Assembly: GCA_024653345.1 (NCBI GenBank)
Contig: JANLFV010000017.1
Location: 1-27,626, forward strand
DNA length: 27,626 nucleotides
From: Candidatus Acetothermia bacterium
GTDB taxonomy: Bacteria > Bipolaricaulota > Bipolaricaulia > RBG-16-55-9 > JANLFV01
Reading direction: 5' to 3'
Shown here in pieces: positions 1-7,088 of the stretch. The notes below the pieces were generated by a model that saw only the letters and a program-made list of their open reading frames with translations, ran no database searches and was not told the origin of the DNA. Positions within the stretch are counted from its first letter, which is position 1, and every line of letters begins with the position of its first letter. Position numbers and translations under genes: made by a program.

Positions 1-52
1 TTGGACCTTACCCCTCCCTAACAGAGGTGTCCAATCCGAGGGGTCCACTACA
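1..52 (-). mobile_element. Left-boundary copy of an IS end (outward-facing, IS3-like)
   Basis: These 52 bases are the exact reverse complement of 27574-27625. Read on the minus strand the element begins TGTAGTGGACCCC at base 52 and runs off the window edge. The 5'-TG terminus and the nearby TTGGACACC-like and GGGAGGGG (ribosome-binding-site-like) segments resemble the left end of IS3-family elements. No transposase codons are present, so the family is an inference. The junction lies 17 bp from the stop of the first gene. Confidence 0.7.
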
Positions 53-69
53 CCTAACCTCATTGTGAT

Positions 70-330
70 CTACTGGGCCTGGGAGACCTCGACCTTCACC
101 CGATAGCCCAAGCGTGCGAGATAATTCGCGCAATCCTCCAAACTCAAGCTAAACCTCTCCACATCAGCCAGGCCGAGGCGACTGATGATATCTCGTAGTT
201 CCTCGAGGTAGTCTTCTTCAAACTCCTCCTCCATCATCGCCCTCTCGGCCCAAGCTACCAGTTCTTCCAGGGTGAGACGATGCTGGAGATAGTCGGCCAA
301 TCTTGTAGCAACGTCATGACGGGTAATCAT
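70..330 (-). CDS. Small acidic hypothetical protein (86 aa), possible antitoxin-like partner
   Basis: The product is 86 residues, strongly acidic in the middle (EEEFEEDYLEELRD, about residues 34-47) and predicted mostly helical; no catalytic motif is visible. It starts with ATG and lies 6 bp downstream of the 69-aa gene at 337-546, so the two probably form one transcript. I recognise the general type (small conserved proteins beginning MITR.DVA..L.DYL.HR...EELV.WAE) but know of no assigned function. The pairing with another small gene and the location in a flank rich in toxin-antitoxin-like genes allow an antitoxin or regulatory role, but this is only inference. An IS end follows 17 bp after the stop. 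Confidence 0.6.
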   Translation of the reverse strand: MITRHDVATRLADYLQHRLTLEELVAWAERAMMEEEFEEDYLEELRDIISRLGLADVERFSLSLEDCANYLARLGYRVKVEVSQAQ

Positions 331-336
331 CGTGCT

Positions 337-546
337 TCACCCCTTTGATCTCACCTTCTTATGTCCCTTATCAACCGGATATTTCTCATGGATCTCCAGC
401 GACTGGCCTTTGCCGTTGTAGATCTCTTGACAAAACCTGAACATTCTCTCCTCAGCATCGACTTCCTTTACATATCTTGCCTTCCAGCCGGATCGGCTTG
501 ACACTTCATACCAATACCGTCGGCCGCCCTGGTGTAGGTCTTCCAT
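337..546 (-). CDS. Small basic hypothetical protein (69 aa)
   Basis: This 69-residue protein is rich in Lys, Arg and aromatic residues. It has a central segment WKARYVKEVDAEERMFRF followed by EIHEKYPVDKGHKK, which looks like a short two- to three-strand beta fold with a charged tail. There is no signal peptide or membrane segment. It is the upstream member of a two-gene unit with the 86-aa acidic protein (6-bp gap). A basic plus an acidic small protein is compatible with a toxin-antitoxin-type pair, but nothing in the sequence proves it. The family looks familiar as a conserved hypothetical; I cannot assign a role. Confidence 0.55.
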   Translation of the reverse strand: MEDLHQGGRRYWYEVSSRSGWKARYVKEVDAEERMFRFCQEIYNGKGQSLEIHEKYPVDKGHKKVRSKG

Positions 547-606
547 GCCCCGAACTTTCTGTCATTCTGCTTCCGCTTTCTTTCATCCACTCAACCAGCA
601 CTCAGA

Positions 607-959
607 TTATATGGCACACCCCTTACCAAGCACCAGGGCGAGCTTCCCCACCTGGCCCTTCACCAGCTCCCCTTGGGAGTCCCAGGCGGTGATGACAGAG
701 AGATAGACACCATGGGCCACGCGCTCCCCGGCCTCAGTGGTCATCGGCCAATCGAGGGCCTTTCCCATCAGCAGCCCGGAGTCGAACAGCCGCTTCCCGC
801 CCAGGTCGAAGACCTCAGCCCGCATGGGGGCCACCTTCTTGTTCTGCATTGCATCGCCACAGACCGCGGCCTGGGGATCAGCAGCCCCCGACCCGTGGCA
901 ACAGGGCGAGGAACATCATTGCTAGGCCTAAGAAACTTGAACTTACCCAGCAAGCGCAT
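607..959 (-). pseudogene. Frameshifted gene for a small secreted protein (degraded paralogue of 1501-1935)
   Basis: An ATG at 957-959, preceded on the minus strand by AAGGGAGGT, begins MRLLGKFKFLRP. A shift of one frame then gives AMMFLALLPRV, which together reads as a normal signal peptide. A second shift leads to GAADPQAAVCGDAMQNKKVAP and on to an 80-residue open stretch with VFDLGGKRLFDSG and GVYLSVITAWDSQGELV. The two frameshifts are inferred from the sensible composite reading. They could be true decay or assembly error. The C-terminal part is about 80% identical in DNA to the neighbouring paralogue and resembles small beta-sandwich (FlgD/T9SS-sorting-like) domains that end secreted proteins. 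Confidence 0.6.
649..823. repeat. Imperfect direct repeat, copy A (175 bp)
   Basis: This stretch aligns without gaps with 1546-1720 at roughly 80% identity by eye. Both copies encode, on the minus strand, the conserved C-terminal domain of the small secreted proteins. The toxin-like gene and DUF2283 gene lie between the copies. Confidence 0.8.
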
Positions 960-975
960 CTTATACCTCCCTTAT

Positions 976-1221
976 CTATTTCTTCGCCTCCTTGCCTTCC
1001 TGCCCGAGTAAGCTCAGCAACTTAGCTCCCAGACCTAAGATGGTTAGGCCTACTACCTCGCCCTTCTCCTCATCATACCGCAAGACCACGCCCTCACCGA
1101 TATCCACTCCCACCGCTGCGCGCGGGTCGCCAAAGCTCAAGTAGAGCACATCGGCCTCGCCGTCGTAATCCCAGTTGAGAGCTTCTCTCGGCCTCTTCTC
1201 GAAAAGCTTTATCGCCTCCAT
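976..1221 (-). CDS. DUF2283 family protein, putative antitoxin-type partner
   Basis: The 81-residue product carries the DUF2283 signature: WDYDGEADVLYLSFG near residues 17-31, a middle VGVDIGEGVVLRYDEE and a closing GEVVGLTILGLG. The start at 1221 is preferred over an upstream in-frame ATG at 1236 because GGAGGGAGG sits just before it. DUF2283 proteins are small, single-domain and of unknown biochemical function. The gene overlaps the 3' end of the BECR-like gene by 13 bp (28 bp if the upstream start is used), so the two are translationally coupled. The same two-gene arrangement recurs at 22893-23427, which suggests a functional pair. Confidence 0.85.
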   Translation of the reverse strand: MEAIKLFEKRPREALNWDYDGEADVLYLSFGDPRAAVGVDIGEGVVLRYDEEKGEVVGLTILGLGAKLLSLLGQEGKEAKK

Positions 1222-1520
1222 AGAACCTCCCTCCATGCCGCCGGTTGTCTTGTAAAATAAGATGTAATGATGAATCCGTTAGAGCGGCCTATCTCCCTAT
1301 AGACCACGATCAGATATTTTGAACCCAGAGGGGTCTTCTCATATGACCTAATTGCCATCTTCGTTCCCTGATCTCCTTCTTGGATATAGTCTGGATCGTT
1401 GATTGTCTCCAGGACCTTGTCTTTCTGGTCCTGCATCTCTGGATGCCGCCTGCAGATATATCCCCATCTCTCCTCGGTCAATCTTATTGGCACACCATCT
1501 TTAGATCTTGCTATAAGCAT
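1209..1520 (-). CDS. BECR/RelE-like putative nuclease toxin (103 aa), paired with DUF2283
   Basis: The protein is 103 residues. Its pattern is IRLTEERWGYICRRHPEM at residues 12-29, NDPDYIQ near 41-47, KTPLGSKYLIVVY near 62-74 and GFIITSYFTR near 81-90. The RLT..W..I..RH.E opening and closing beta strands resemble the barnase-EndoU-colicin-RelE-like (PBECR) small nuclease families. That assignment is by pattern only. Histidine 26 and the Arg residues around it are candidate catalytic residues. The first 20 bases overlap the end of the secreted-protein gene upstream. No strong ribosome-binding site is visible, so translation may be coupled. A paralogue lies at 23083-23427. Confidence 0.7.
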   Translation of the reverse strand: MLIARSKDGVPIRLTEERWGYICRRHPEMQDQKDKVLETINDPDYIQEGDQGTKMAIRSYEKTPLGSKYLIVVYREIGRSNGFIITSYFTRQPAAWREVLWRR

Positions 1521-1935
1521 AGTTCAATAGGAGGCTTGGCTCGCCCACCTGGCTCTTCACCAGCTCCCCTTGCGCGTCCCAGGCGGTGATGACATAGACA
1601 TAGACGCCGTGGGCTGCTCGCTCTCCAGCTCCAGTGGTCATGGCCCAATCAAGGGCATTTTCCATCACCAGCCTGGGGTCGAAGAGGCGCTTCCCGCCCA
1701 GGTCGAAGACCGTGGCCCGCAGGATTGCGACTTGATCGTTCGGCACAGCAAACCGCACCGAGTCGGAGTAGCGGATCGCCGTCACTACGCTCTTATCCCT
1801 GCCAGAGCCAGAGCTGAACCTGATCCCGGCTGCGCTCACCACGGTGATGCCGAGGACTACTGCCAACGCTAACAGCCTGAACCCAGCGGCTTTTGGGCAT
1901 CCAACACCTCCCCGCTGAAGTTCTAAGTGCTGCAT
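1501..1935 (-). CDS. Small exported protein with FlgD/sorting-like C-terminal domain (144 aa)
   Basis: The ATG at 1935 is chosen over a longer open frame because GGGGGGAAC precedes it and it is followed by a plausible signal anchor (LLALAVVLGITVVSAAG, about residues 21-37). The upstream extension is Arg-rich and overlaps the Uma2 gene. After the signal comes a domain with ILRATVFDLGGKRLFD and GVYVYVITAWDAQGELVKSQVG, a beta-sandwich type seen at the end of extracellular proteins; function unknown. The extreme C-terminus (EPSLLLNYAYSKI) departs from the paralogue's KLALVLG exactly where the toxin gene begins, so the original end may have been replaced by the incoming toxin gene. Confidence 0.65.
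   Translation of the reverse strand: MQHLELQRGGVGCPKAAGFRLLALAVVLGITVVSAAGIRFSSGSGRDKSVVTAIRYSDSVRFAVPNDQVAILRATVFDLGGKRLFDPRLVMENALDWAMTTGAGERAAHGVYVYVITAWDAQGELVKSQVGEPSLLLNYAYSKI
1546..1720. repeat. Imperfect direct repeat, copy B (175 bp)
   Basis: This is the partner of 649-823, the same length and ungapped, about 80% identical by eye. It encodes the C-terminal domain of the intact secreted protein. The duplication with 897 bp between starts is compatible with unequal recombination or gene duplication around the toxin/DUF2283 pair. Confidence 0.8.
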
Positions 1936-1984
1936 TCTATGTTCCCCCCATCTTATCAAGGCCCAGGGCCGGATGGCCATCTGA

Positions 1985-2554
1985 TTACTGAAAAACCTCC
2001 TCCAGCTTGATCTCCAGTCCCGAGAGGAGGGGCGAGCGCAAGCTATCAGCCTTCCCATAGAGCGCGGCCCTCGCAAAGCCTCTCTCTCCTAGCAGGAGCA
2101 CCTCGACCGTTTCAGCCTCAGGATCGACGATCCAATACTCCTTGACCCCATGGCGGGCATATAAGGTTTTCTTGTATCCTCGATCTCGCGCCTCAGTCCC
2201 TGGGGAGATGATCTCCACTACCAAGTCAGGTGCTCCTTGAATCTCCTTCTCGGCGATGATCTGCGAGCGCTCTTTGGAGATGAAGAAGATGTCGGGCTGG
2301 GTGACTTCCCGCTCCTCCCCCTGGCCGAGGACGACATCTAAGGGCGCATAATAAAGCTGGCCCAAAGCCCTCTCCCGGATAAACTGTCGCAGGATAAACT
2401 CTAGATTGCCTGAGATCCGCTGATGATACTCCGTCGGCGATGGGACCATCACAAGCTCTCCTCCTAGAAGCTCATAGCGCTTCGTCTCCGACTCCGGCAG
2501 GCTCTTATAATCCTCGTAGGTGAACTTGATCTTGGTCCTCGCCTCTGCCATCAT
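1985..2554 (-). CDS. Uma2 family endonuclease-like protein (189 aa)
   Basis: This is a complete Uma2/DUF820 protein of the usual length (about 190 aa) with a PD-(D/E)XK-type nuclease fold. Visible landmarks are KRYELLGGELV near residues 25-35, TQPDIFFIS near 85-93, PDLVVEIISPGTEARDR near 108-124 and GVKEYWIVDP near 135-144. The Asp of PDI, the Glu of VVEI and the Lys in YKKT form the expected acidic/basic active-site set. The family is common in cyanobacteria and Chloroflexota; its biological role is unknown. AGGAGG lies 5 bp before the first of two tandem ATGs. A second, divergent Uma2 gene lies just upstream. Confidence 0.9.
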   Translation of the reverse strand: MMAEARTKIKFTYEDYKSLPESETKRYELLGGELVMVPSPTEYHQRISGNLEFILRQFIRERALGQLYYAPLDVVLGQGEEREVTQPDIFFISKERSQIIAEKEIQGAPDLVVEIISPGTEARDRGYKKTLYARHGVKEYWIVDPEAETVEVLLLGERGFARAALYGKADSLRSPLLSGLEIKLEEVFQ

Positions 2555-2571
2555 TCACACCTCCTGACCGA

Positions 2572-2600
2572 ATCATACTGCCCTGTAGCTCCGGGGTCAG
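2572..2600 (-). promoter_or_regulatory. Probable sigma70-type promoter for the 1985-2554 Uma2 gene
   Basis: On the minus strand CTGACC (2600-2595) is followed after 17 bp by TATGAT (2577-2572). The start codon is 17 bp beyond the -10 box with AGGAGG between. This is a match by eye only. Confidence 0.45.
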
Positions 2601-2620
2601 GTCTTGAATCGTGCGCACGC

Positions 2621-3229
2621 TCAGACCAGCCCGAGCTGCTTTAGCACCTCCAAGATCGGCGGGAGCGGCTCCTGAAAGAGCCAGGCCACCCTCAGCCAGA
2701 AGCCCGGCAGGACCTCCGAGCGGTAGACCCCCTCGGGATCGGCCTCCCTCAGCCGGAACCGCCCGCGCTCATCGAGCAGGTAGAAGTCTGCCTCCTTCCG
2801 GTCCGGATCGATCAACCAATACTCCTTCACTCCACCCAGCTCATACTCGGCGAACTTCTCTCCTCGGTCTCGCAGGCGGCTCTGTGGGGAGACAATCTCA
2901 ATGACTAGCGCAGCCGGGCCGTCGAGATAGGTCTGCTTCAGTTGCTCAAGATTTTCCTTGGCAACGAAGAGGATATCCGGCTCCCTCCCAGGGAGATCCG
3001 GCCCCGTCTTCATCTGAAACGGCGCGCTCAGCATCACCCCCAAATCCCGGACTTTGACAAAGATGCCCACAGTTTGGATGAGAAAGTCTGCCAACTCTTG
3101 ATGCCTTCTTGATGCTGGTGTAAGCACAATCACCTCCCCATCCACCCACTCCGCCCAGGTGTCCTCATCGCACCACTCCAGGAATTCCTCGTAGGTGAGC
3201 TTTCTCGCTGGTGCCTCGAGCTTTCCCAT
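2621..3229 (-). CDS. Uma2 family endonuclease-like protein (202 aa)
   Basis: This is a second Uma2/DUF820 protein, divergent from its downstream neighbour. The start at 3229 (MGKLEAPARKLTYEEF) is chosen because GGGAGGG lies 9 bp upstream and the 30-residue open extension before it is Pro/Arg-rich and unlike the family. Landmarks are EWVDGEVIVLTPAS near residues 28-41, PDILFVAKEN near 84-93, LVIEIVSPQSR near 108-118 and GGVKEYWLIDP near 132-142. The putative nuclease residues are conserved. Two unlike Uma2 genes in tandem are common in genomes that carry the family; substrate and role are not known. Confidence 0.87.
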   Translation of the reverse strand: MGKLEAPARKLTYEEFLEWCDEDTWAEWVDGEVIVLTPASRRHQELADFLIQTVGIFVKVRDLGVMLSAPFQMKTGPDLPGREPDILFVAKENLEQLKQTYLDGPAALVIEIVSPQSRLRDRGEKFAEYELGGVKEYWLIDPDRKEADFYLLDERGRFRLREADPEGVYRSEVLPGFWLRVAWLFQEPLPPILEVLKQLGLV

Positions 3230-3331
3230 TCCTTGTCCCTCCCAGAATTCCGCCGCCAAGTCACCGGTCCGAGGTCGAGGACTCGCTCCCCAGCCGGACC
3301 GAGGAGGTCGGCCTGCCAAGGGGCCGCCCTC

Positions 3332-4192
3332 TCACCCCGCCTCCGGGCGCTTCCCCCCTTGCATGTAGTTAACGAAGAACGCGAGCAGGATTCCCACGAA
3401 TAGTCCCAGCACCCCGGCCACGGCCAGGTTCATCGTCCGATTAGGCCCGATGGGAGCCGGCGAGCCTGAGGGAGCGTTCATCACGGCTAGCGGCTCCCAG
3501 TCGGTCGCGAGCAGCTCACTCAGCTCCTGTTCCGAGAGCCGGAGGGTGTCCAGTTCCTTCCGGATCGGGCCGAGCCGAGCATACAGGTCTGACAGTTCCA
3601 GCCGGAGCGCGACCCCCTCCAGGGTAGCGTCGAACTCGCCCACCTTCGCTTGAGCGACTCCCTCCCTGCTCAGCAACTCCTGGATCTGCTGGGCAAGCTG
3701 GGCCTGCTCCGCCTCGAGCAGCGCCGCTCTCTGCTGCATTCTAAGAAGCCTCTCTTGCATATCGGCTCTAGTCTGGTCCTTCACCCTCGTGGAGAAGAGC
3801 TGGACGACCTTCGCCAGGACCTGTGCCAGGAGCTCGGGCGAGCGCGCGCCCCGCAGCTCCATCTCGACGAGGTTGTCCTTCCGACTCGTCACCTTCAGCT
3901 CAAGGGAGGAGGAGCCTCCGGCGGCGATCAGCCCTTCGCTCGCCTCTTGAAGGAGCTCCCTTGAGCTGAGCATCGCCACGGCCGTCTCGCTAGAGGGGGC
4001 ACTGAGGACGGTTCCGCTGGCCGCTGCAATCCCCCGGAGTTGGTAGAGCCCGTCCGCCTGATATCGGCTGGGGGTCCACCAGGAGGCGAGCGCGGCGGCG
4101 ATGAGCGCGACGAAGAAGGTGGCGACGATGATCCACTTCTTCCGCCACATCACCCGGAAGCAGTCGCGCAGGTCCACCTCATACTCCTCCAT
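3332..4192 (-). CDS. Wzz/chain-length-determinant-like inner membrane protein (286 aa)
   Basis: The product has the Wzz layout: a short cytoplasmic N-terminus (MEEYEVDLRDCFRVMWRKKW), a first membrane helix at about 21-38, a periplasmic region with a long Gln/Glu/Leu-rich coiled coil (about 125-225), a Pro-rich approach (SGSPAPIGPNR) and a second membrane helix near 258-278. Such proteins set polysaccharide chain length or act as co-polymerases. No tyrosine kinase domain is fused. The start at 4192 fits GGAGGGG just upstream; the open frame continues 88 codons further but only antisense to the peptidase end. The gene begins 11 bp after the S8 peptidase stop, so the two are co-transcribed. No glycosyltransferases are nearby. 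Confidence 0.8.
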   Translation of the reverse strand: MEEYEVDLRDCFRVMWRKKWIIVATFFVALIAAALASWWTPSRYQADGLYQLRGIAAASGTVLSAPSSETAVAMLSSRELLQEASEGLIAAGGSSSLELKVTSRKDNLVEMELRGARSPELLAQVLAKVVQLFSTRVKDQTRADMQERLLRMQQRAALLEAEQAQLAQQIQELLSREGVAQAKVGEFDATLEGVALRLELSDLYARLGPIRKELDTLRLSEQELSELLATDWEPLAVMNAPSGSPAPIGPNRTMNLAVAGVLGLFVGILLAFFVNYMQGGKRPEAG

Positions 4193-4203
4193 CGCCCCTC
4201 CTC

Positions 4204-6555
4204 TCACTGCATCACCAGCATCCTGATCAGGCCTTGGCCCTCTTCCAGCGGCTCGAGGGCCTTCCCCACGATCGCCCCCTCGCACCGGCTCAGCTCGCCG
4301 CAGCGCATCACATGGCCGGGCGTGGAGGAGCTGACCAGCAGGTCGCCGGGCCGGATCGGGCCGTTCTCCGTTGAGGCCTTCACGGGCACCACTCCGATGA
4401 GCGCCAGCAGCGGCTGGCTCGCCCGCAGCTGGGCCAGGACCCCGGCTACGGTCCACTCCAAGCTAATGGCGAGCGAGTCAGCGTGGCGCTTGGCGATCGA
4501 GCCGATGCTGAGCCTTGGGCCTTCGCTTCCAGCCGCGCTGAGGGCGAGGCTCAGGGGAAGCGTAACGCCAGGCTTTGCGTTCCCGCCACCCATGACCATC
4601 CCCGGCGCGCTGGAGATCACCCCGGCCACCAAGGTCGAGTAGGGCCTGGAGGCCTTCCGATAGTGCCCCGGCCTGGCTGGGTCGAGTTCGACGAGATCTC
4701 CCGGAGTGACCGGCTCGCTCGTGCTGATCAGCTCAGCGATGTCGGCCCCGGAGCCGCTCTGGAAGCAGCCCGAGCTCAGCCCGCAGAAGTAGGCCCGGTC
4801 GGCGTAGACATCCCCTTCCCGTGTCACGCGGAAGGCCGCCTCCGTGCCCGCGGGCAAGAGGAGGCTAAGCCGGCCTGAGCCGTAGATGTTGTCCTTCCCC
4901 GCCGCGCCCATGTCGACCGCGTCCGCCTCGAGCTTGGCCTGGAGGTCGTTAGCTGTCCGGCCGGGGTTCTCCGAGAGGAGGAGCGCGGCCGCCCCGGCCA
5001 CATGTGGGGCCGAGGCCGAGGTCCCGTAGAAGTAAGAGCCGCCGTAGGTATAGGTTGAGACGCCGTCCGGCCCCATCAGGTCCGGCTTCGTCCGGCTGCT
5101 CGCATACTTGCTCGCGTTCGTCGGCCCCTGGGAGCTGTAGGACTCCTGGGGCCCAGTCGTCCAATTTCCACGATAGATTGCCCCGACGGTGAGGACCTTC
5201 GCGCTGTTGCCCGGCGCGGGGATGCTGCTCGCCGCCATGCTGTATTCCAGGTTGAGGTTCGTGCTCTTGAAGATGAAGACCTCAAGGGCAGGGTGGCTTG
5301 GGGCATTGTAATCGTAGATGCTGAAGCAGTAGCTCCCCGCCGAGGGGACATTGTAGGCGATCTTCTCCATAGGTGGCTGGGTCCCGCTCTGGCGGTTCAC
5401 CGATGACGCGACCTGCTGCTGGCTAGCGTTGTAGAGGAAGAGGTCGTAGTCCTGGGGATCGTTCGGCCAGGCGTCCCAGGTGAGGTAGATCTCGACCATC
5501 TCGCCCGCGGAGGCATTGAAGTTGTCGCACTCGTCGCTCGTGGCGAAGTCATGCCAGCGGTTCCCGTTCCCATCGACGAAGGAGCCCTGCCAGTGGCCGT
5601 TGTTCCGGGAGGGATCGGCGAAGTTCCCCGCGGCGTTGACCCAGAGGATGTTGTGATCTCGGGCGTCCGCAGCGGCTTCGGCGACAGAACCGGTCCCGTC
5701 GTAGAAGTTGGTGTTATACCAGCCGACCGAGTGGCTGACGATATCCACGCCGTAGTAGATCGCGTCGTCCTTGGCATTTTCCAGGTCGACTTCATCGCCG
5801 ACGCGCATCAGGCAGAGCGTCGCCTGAGGGGCCATGTCATGGACGATCTCCGCGACGGCGGTGCCGTGGCTCGTGTTGCTCTCCAGGCCGCCGAGGGTAT
5901 AGTCCTTCGTGCAGGCGGCGTCGATCACGGCGCTTCCGCCGTAGCCGCTTCCGCTCCCGAACTCACCGTTGGCGATCGCGCCGCTCAGGCCAATGAACCC
6001 CAAGTCGATCACGGCCACCTTAGTGTTCTGGCCGTAGTAGCCCGCGCTATGGTAGGCCGAGGCCCCGGTGAGTGCCACGCCCTCGCTCGTCACGGCCGCC
6101 GGTCGAGGCGTGTAGGGGCGCCGGATGAAGCGGACCCCGCCGACGGTGTCCGCGACGGCGATGAGCTTAGCCAGCGGGATCCGCGCCCGCATCAGGCTAC
6201 GGGAGGTTGCCTCGACGGTCGCCCCGAGCCGCTCGAGGGCCGCGCGGTCGATCTCGAGCGAGCCTCTCCCCAGCGGCTCGATAACAACGCGCACAGCATC
6301 GTCCGCTAGCTCGATCCCTTGAGCCTGAGCGAAGGCCTGGGCCGCGACCACGCCGGCCTCGCGGCTCTCGGCCAGCAGCTGGAGGACGGTCTCGAGCTTG
6401 GGATGGGCCTGAGCCACAGGCGGCATCTCTGGAGGCGGCAGGGCCTCCTGCCCCGCCGCAGGAGAGAGCCAAGCGAAAGCCAGGGGGAGGATCATGGCCA
6501 GGAGGAGCCAGGTCCTTAGCCCCCGCCGGATCGGTAGCCGCTCGAGCTGCGCCAT
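4204..6555 (-). CDS. Secreted S8 (subtilisin-like) serine peptidase with inserted and C-terminal domains (783 aa)
   Basis: The ATG at 6555 is used because GGGGAGGG lies 4 bp upstream; an in-frame TTG seven codons earlier is less likely. Residues 1-35 are a signal peptide ending near SPAAG. A prodomain-like region follows (about 45-150). The catalytic domain contains VAVIDLGF (Asp184), SHGTAV (His230), NAAGN (oxyanion Asn311) and GTSASAP (Ser513), so the triad is intact. About 120 residues between the Asn and Ser motifs (320-440) form a PPC-like beta domain (GEMVEIYLTWD... YDLFLYN... GSYCFSIYDY). After the catalytic domain, about 575-783 is a Cys-containing beta-rich domain (FRVTREGDVYADRAYFCGL, GADIAELIST, PGDLVELDP, IRPGDLLVSSS) of the type that ends other surface proteins. 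The role is probably extracellular proteolysis or processing of envelope proteins. Confidence 0.93.
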   Translation of the reverse strand: MAQLERLPIRRGLRTWLLLAMILPLAFAWLSPAAGQEALPPPEMPPVAQAHPKLETVLQLLAESREAGVVAAQAFAQAQGIELADDAVRVVIEPLGRGSLEIDRAALERLGATVEATSRSLMRARIPLAKLIAVADTVGGVRFIRRPYTPRPAAVTSEGVALTGASAYHSAGYYGQNTKVAVIDLGFIGLSGAIANGEFGSGSGYGGSAVIDAACTKDYTLGGLESNTSHGTAVAEIVHDMAPQATLCLMRVGDEVDLENAKDDAIYYGVDIVSHSVGWYNTNFYDGTGSVAEAAADARDHNILWVNAAGNFADPSRNNGHWQGSFVDGNGNRWHDFATSDECDNFNASAGEMVEIYLTWDAWPNDPQDYDLFLYNASQQQVASSVNRQSGTQPPMEKIAYNVPSAGSYCFSIYDYNAPSHPALEVFIFKSTNLNLEYSMAASSIPAPGNSAKVLTVGAIYRGNWTTGPQESYSSQGPTNASKYASSRTKPDLMGPDGVSTYTYGGSYFYGTSASAPHVAGAAALLLSENPGRTANDLQAKLEADAVDMGAAGKDNIYGSGRLSLLLPAGTEAAFRVTREGDVYADRAYFCGLSSGCFQSGSGADIAELISTSEPVTPGDLVELDPARPGHYRKASRPYSTLVAGVISSAPGMVMGGGNAKPGVTLPLSLALSAAGSEGPRLSIGSIAKRHADSLAISLEWTVAGVLAQLRASQPLLALIGVVPVKASTENGPIRPGDLLVSSSTPGHVMRCGELSRCEGAIVGKALEPLEEGQGLIRMLVMQ

Positions 6556-6716
6556 CTTATCCCTCCCCTGCTCCAAGGGTTACCTTAATGATACCACAAA
6601 GGCTCTCGTTGGCGAGCGGGGCGACTGCTCTAGAGAGACCCTTTGTGTAGACCACCGGCTGGGAAGGGCGGCCAAGCGCTTAGGCCCTCCAGTTCGAGCC
6701 CCAATTCCGGCGTCCC
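6556..6716. other. Intergenic region without a recognisable gene
   Basis: This lies between the peptidase start and the MNT stop. It contains a TTCGAGC T-loop-like motif near 6692 but no tRNA fold could be built around it. No clear promoter was identified. Confidence 0.4.
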
Positions 6717-7088
6717 TCAGCCACTAGCTTGCTCCTTAGCTCTTCCATCGAACAGCACGAGCCCGCCCGCGACCATCCTCGCGATAGTGTCCCTCATCTC
6801 GCCATACTCTGATTCAGCGTAGAGGTGGGGTTCGAGGCGGGGGCTGGCCAACTCCTCCCGGACGAGGGCGTAGGCCTCATCCCGCGGCCCGCCCTTGTAG
6901 ACCACCAGGAGGTCCACATCGCTGGCCGCGGTATGCCTCCCCTTAGCGTAGGAGCCGAAGAGGACCACGAGCCCGAGCGGCAAGCGCCCGTTCAGCCTCG
7001 GGAGCCGCGCGGTGATCTTGCGGACCAGCTCAGCGCGGCTGAATCTGGGGTAGTGGACCCGCACAGAACTCGATGATCTTCGTTGCAT
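6717..7088 (-). CDS. MNT-type minimal nucleotidyltransferase (antitoxin of a HEPN-MNT pair)
   Basis: The 123-residue product has the minimal nucleotidyltransferase signature VVLFGSYAKGRHTAASDVDLLVV at about residues 41-63: the GSx(3)G motif and the DxD pair that bind metal and ATP. In characterised HEPN-MNT (MntA-HepT) systems this enzyme AMPylates and neutralises the HEPN RNase. The ATG at 7088 gives eight Ser/Arg-rich residues before VRVHYPRF, where most family members begin, so a GTG at 7064 may be the true start. The reading frame overlaps the remains of the HEPN gene, as usual for these operons, but the HEPN gene is broken, leaving an orphan antitoxin. Confidence 0.85.
   Translation of the reverse strand: MQRRSSSSVRVHYPRFSRAELVRKITARLPRLNGRLPLGLVVLFGSYAKGRHTAASDVDLLVVYKGGPRDEAYALVREELASPRLEPHLYAESEYGEMRDTIARMVAGGLVLFDGRAKEQASG

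Noticed and set aside
1936-2076. N-terminal extension of the secreted-protein gene
   Set aside because: The 47 extra residues overlap the Uma2 coding end, are Arg/Ser/Trp-rich, and a good ribosome-binding site precedes the internal ATG at 1935.
2590-2615. GGGGTCAGGTCTTGAATC, reminiscent of small repeats found near REP-associated transposases
   Set aside because: Only a memory-based resemblance; no inverted partner or second copy was found in this window, and part of it may be the -35 region of the Uma2 promoter.
6577-6716. tRNA-like T-loop (AGTTCGAGCCCC) followed by a CCA-like end
   Set aside because: No matching T-stem, acceptor stem or anticodon arm could be paired on either strand.
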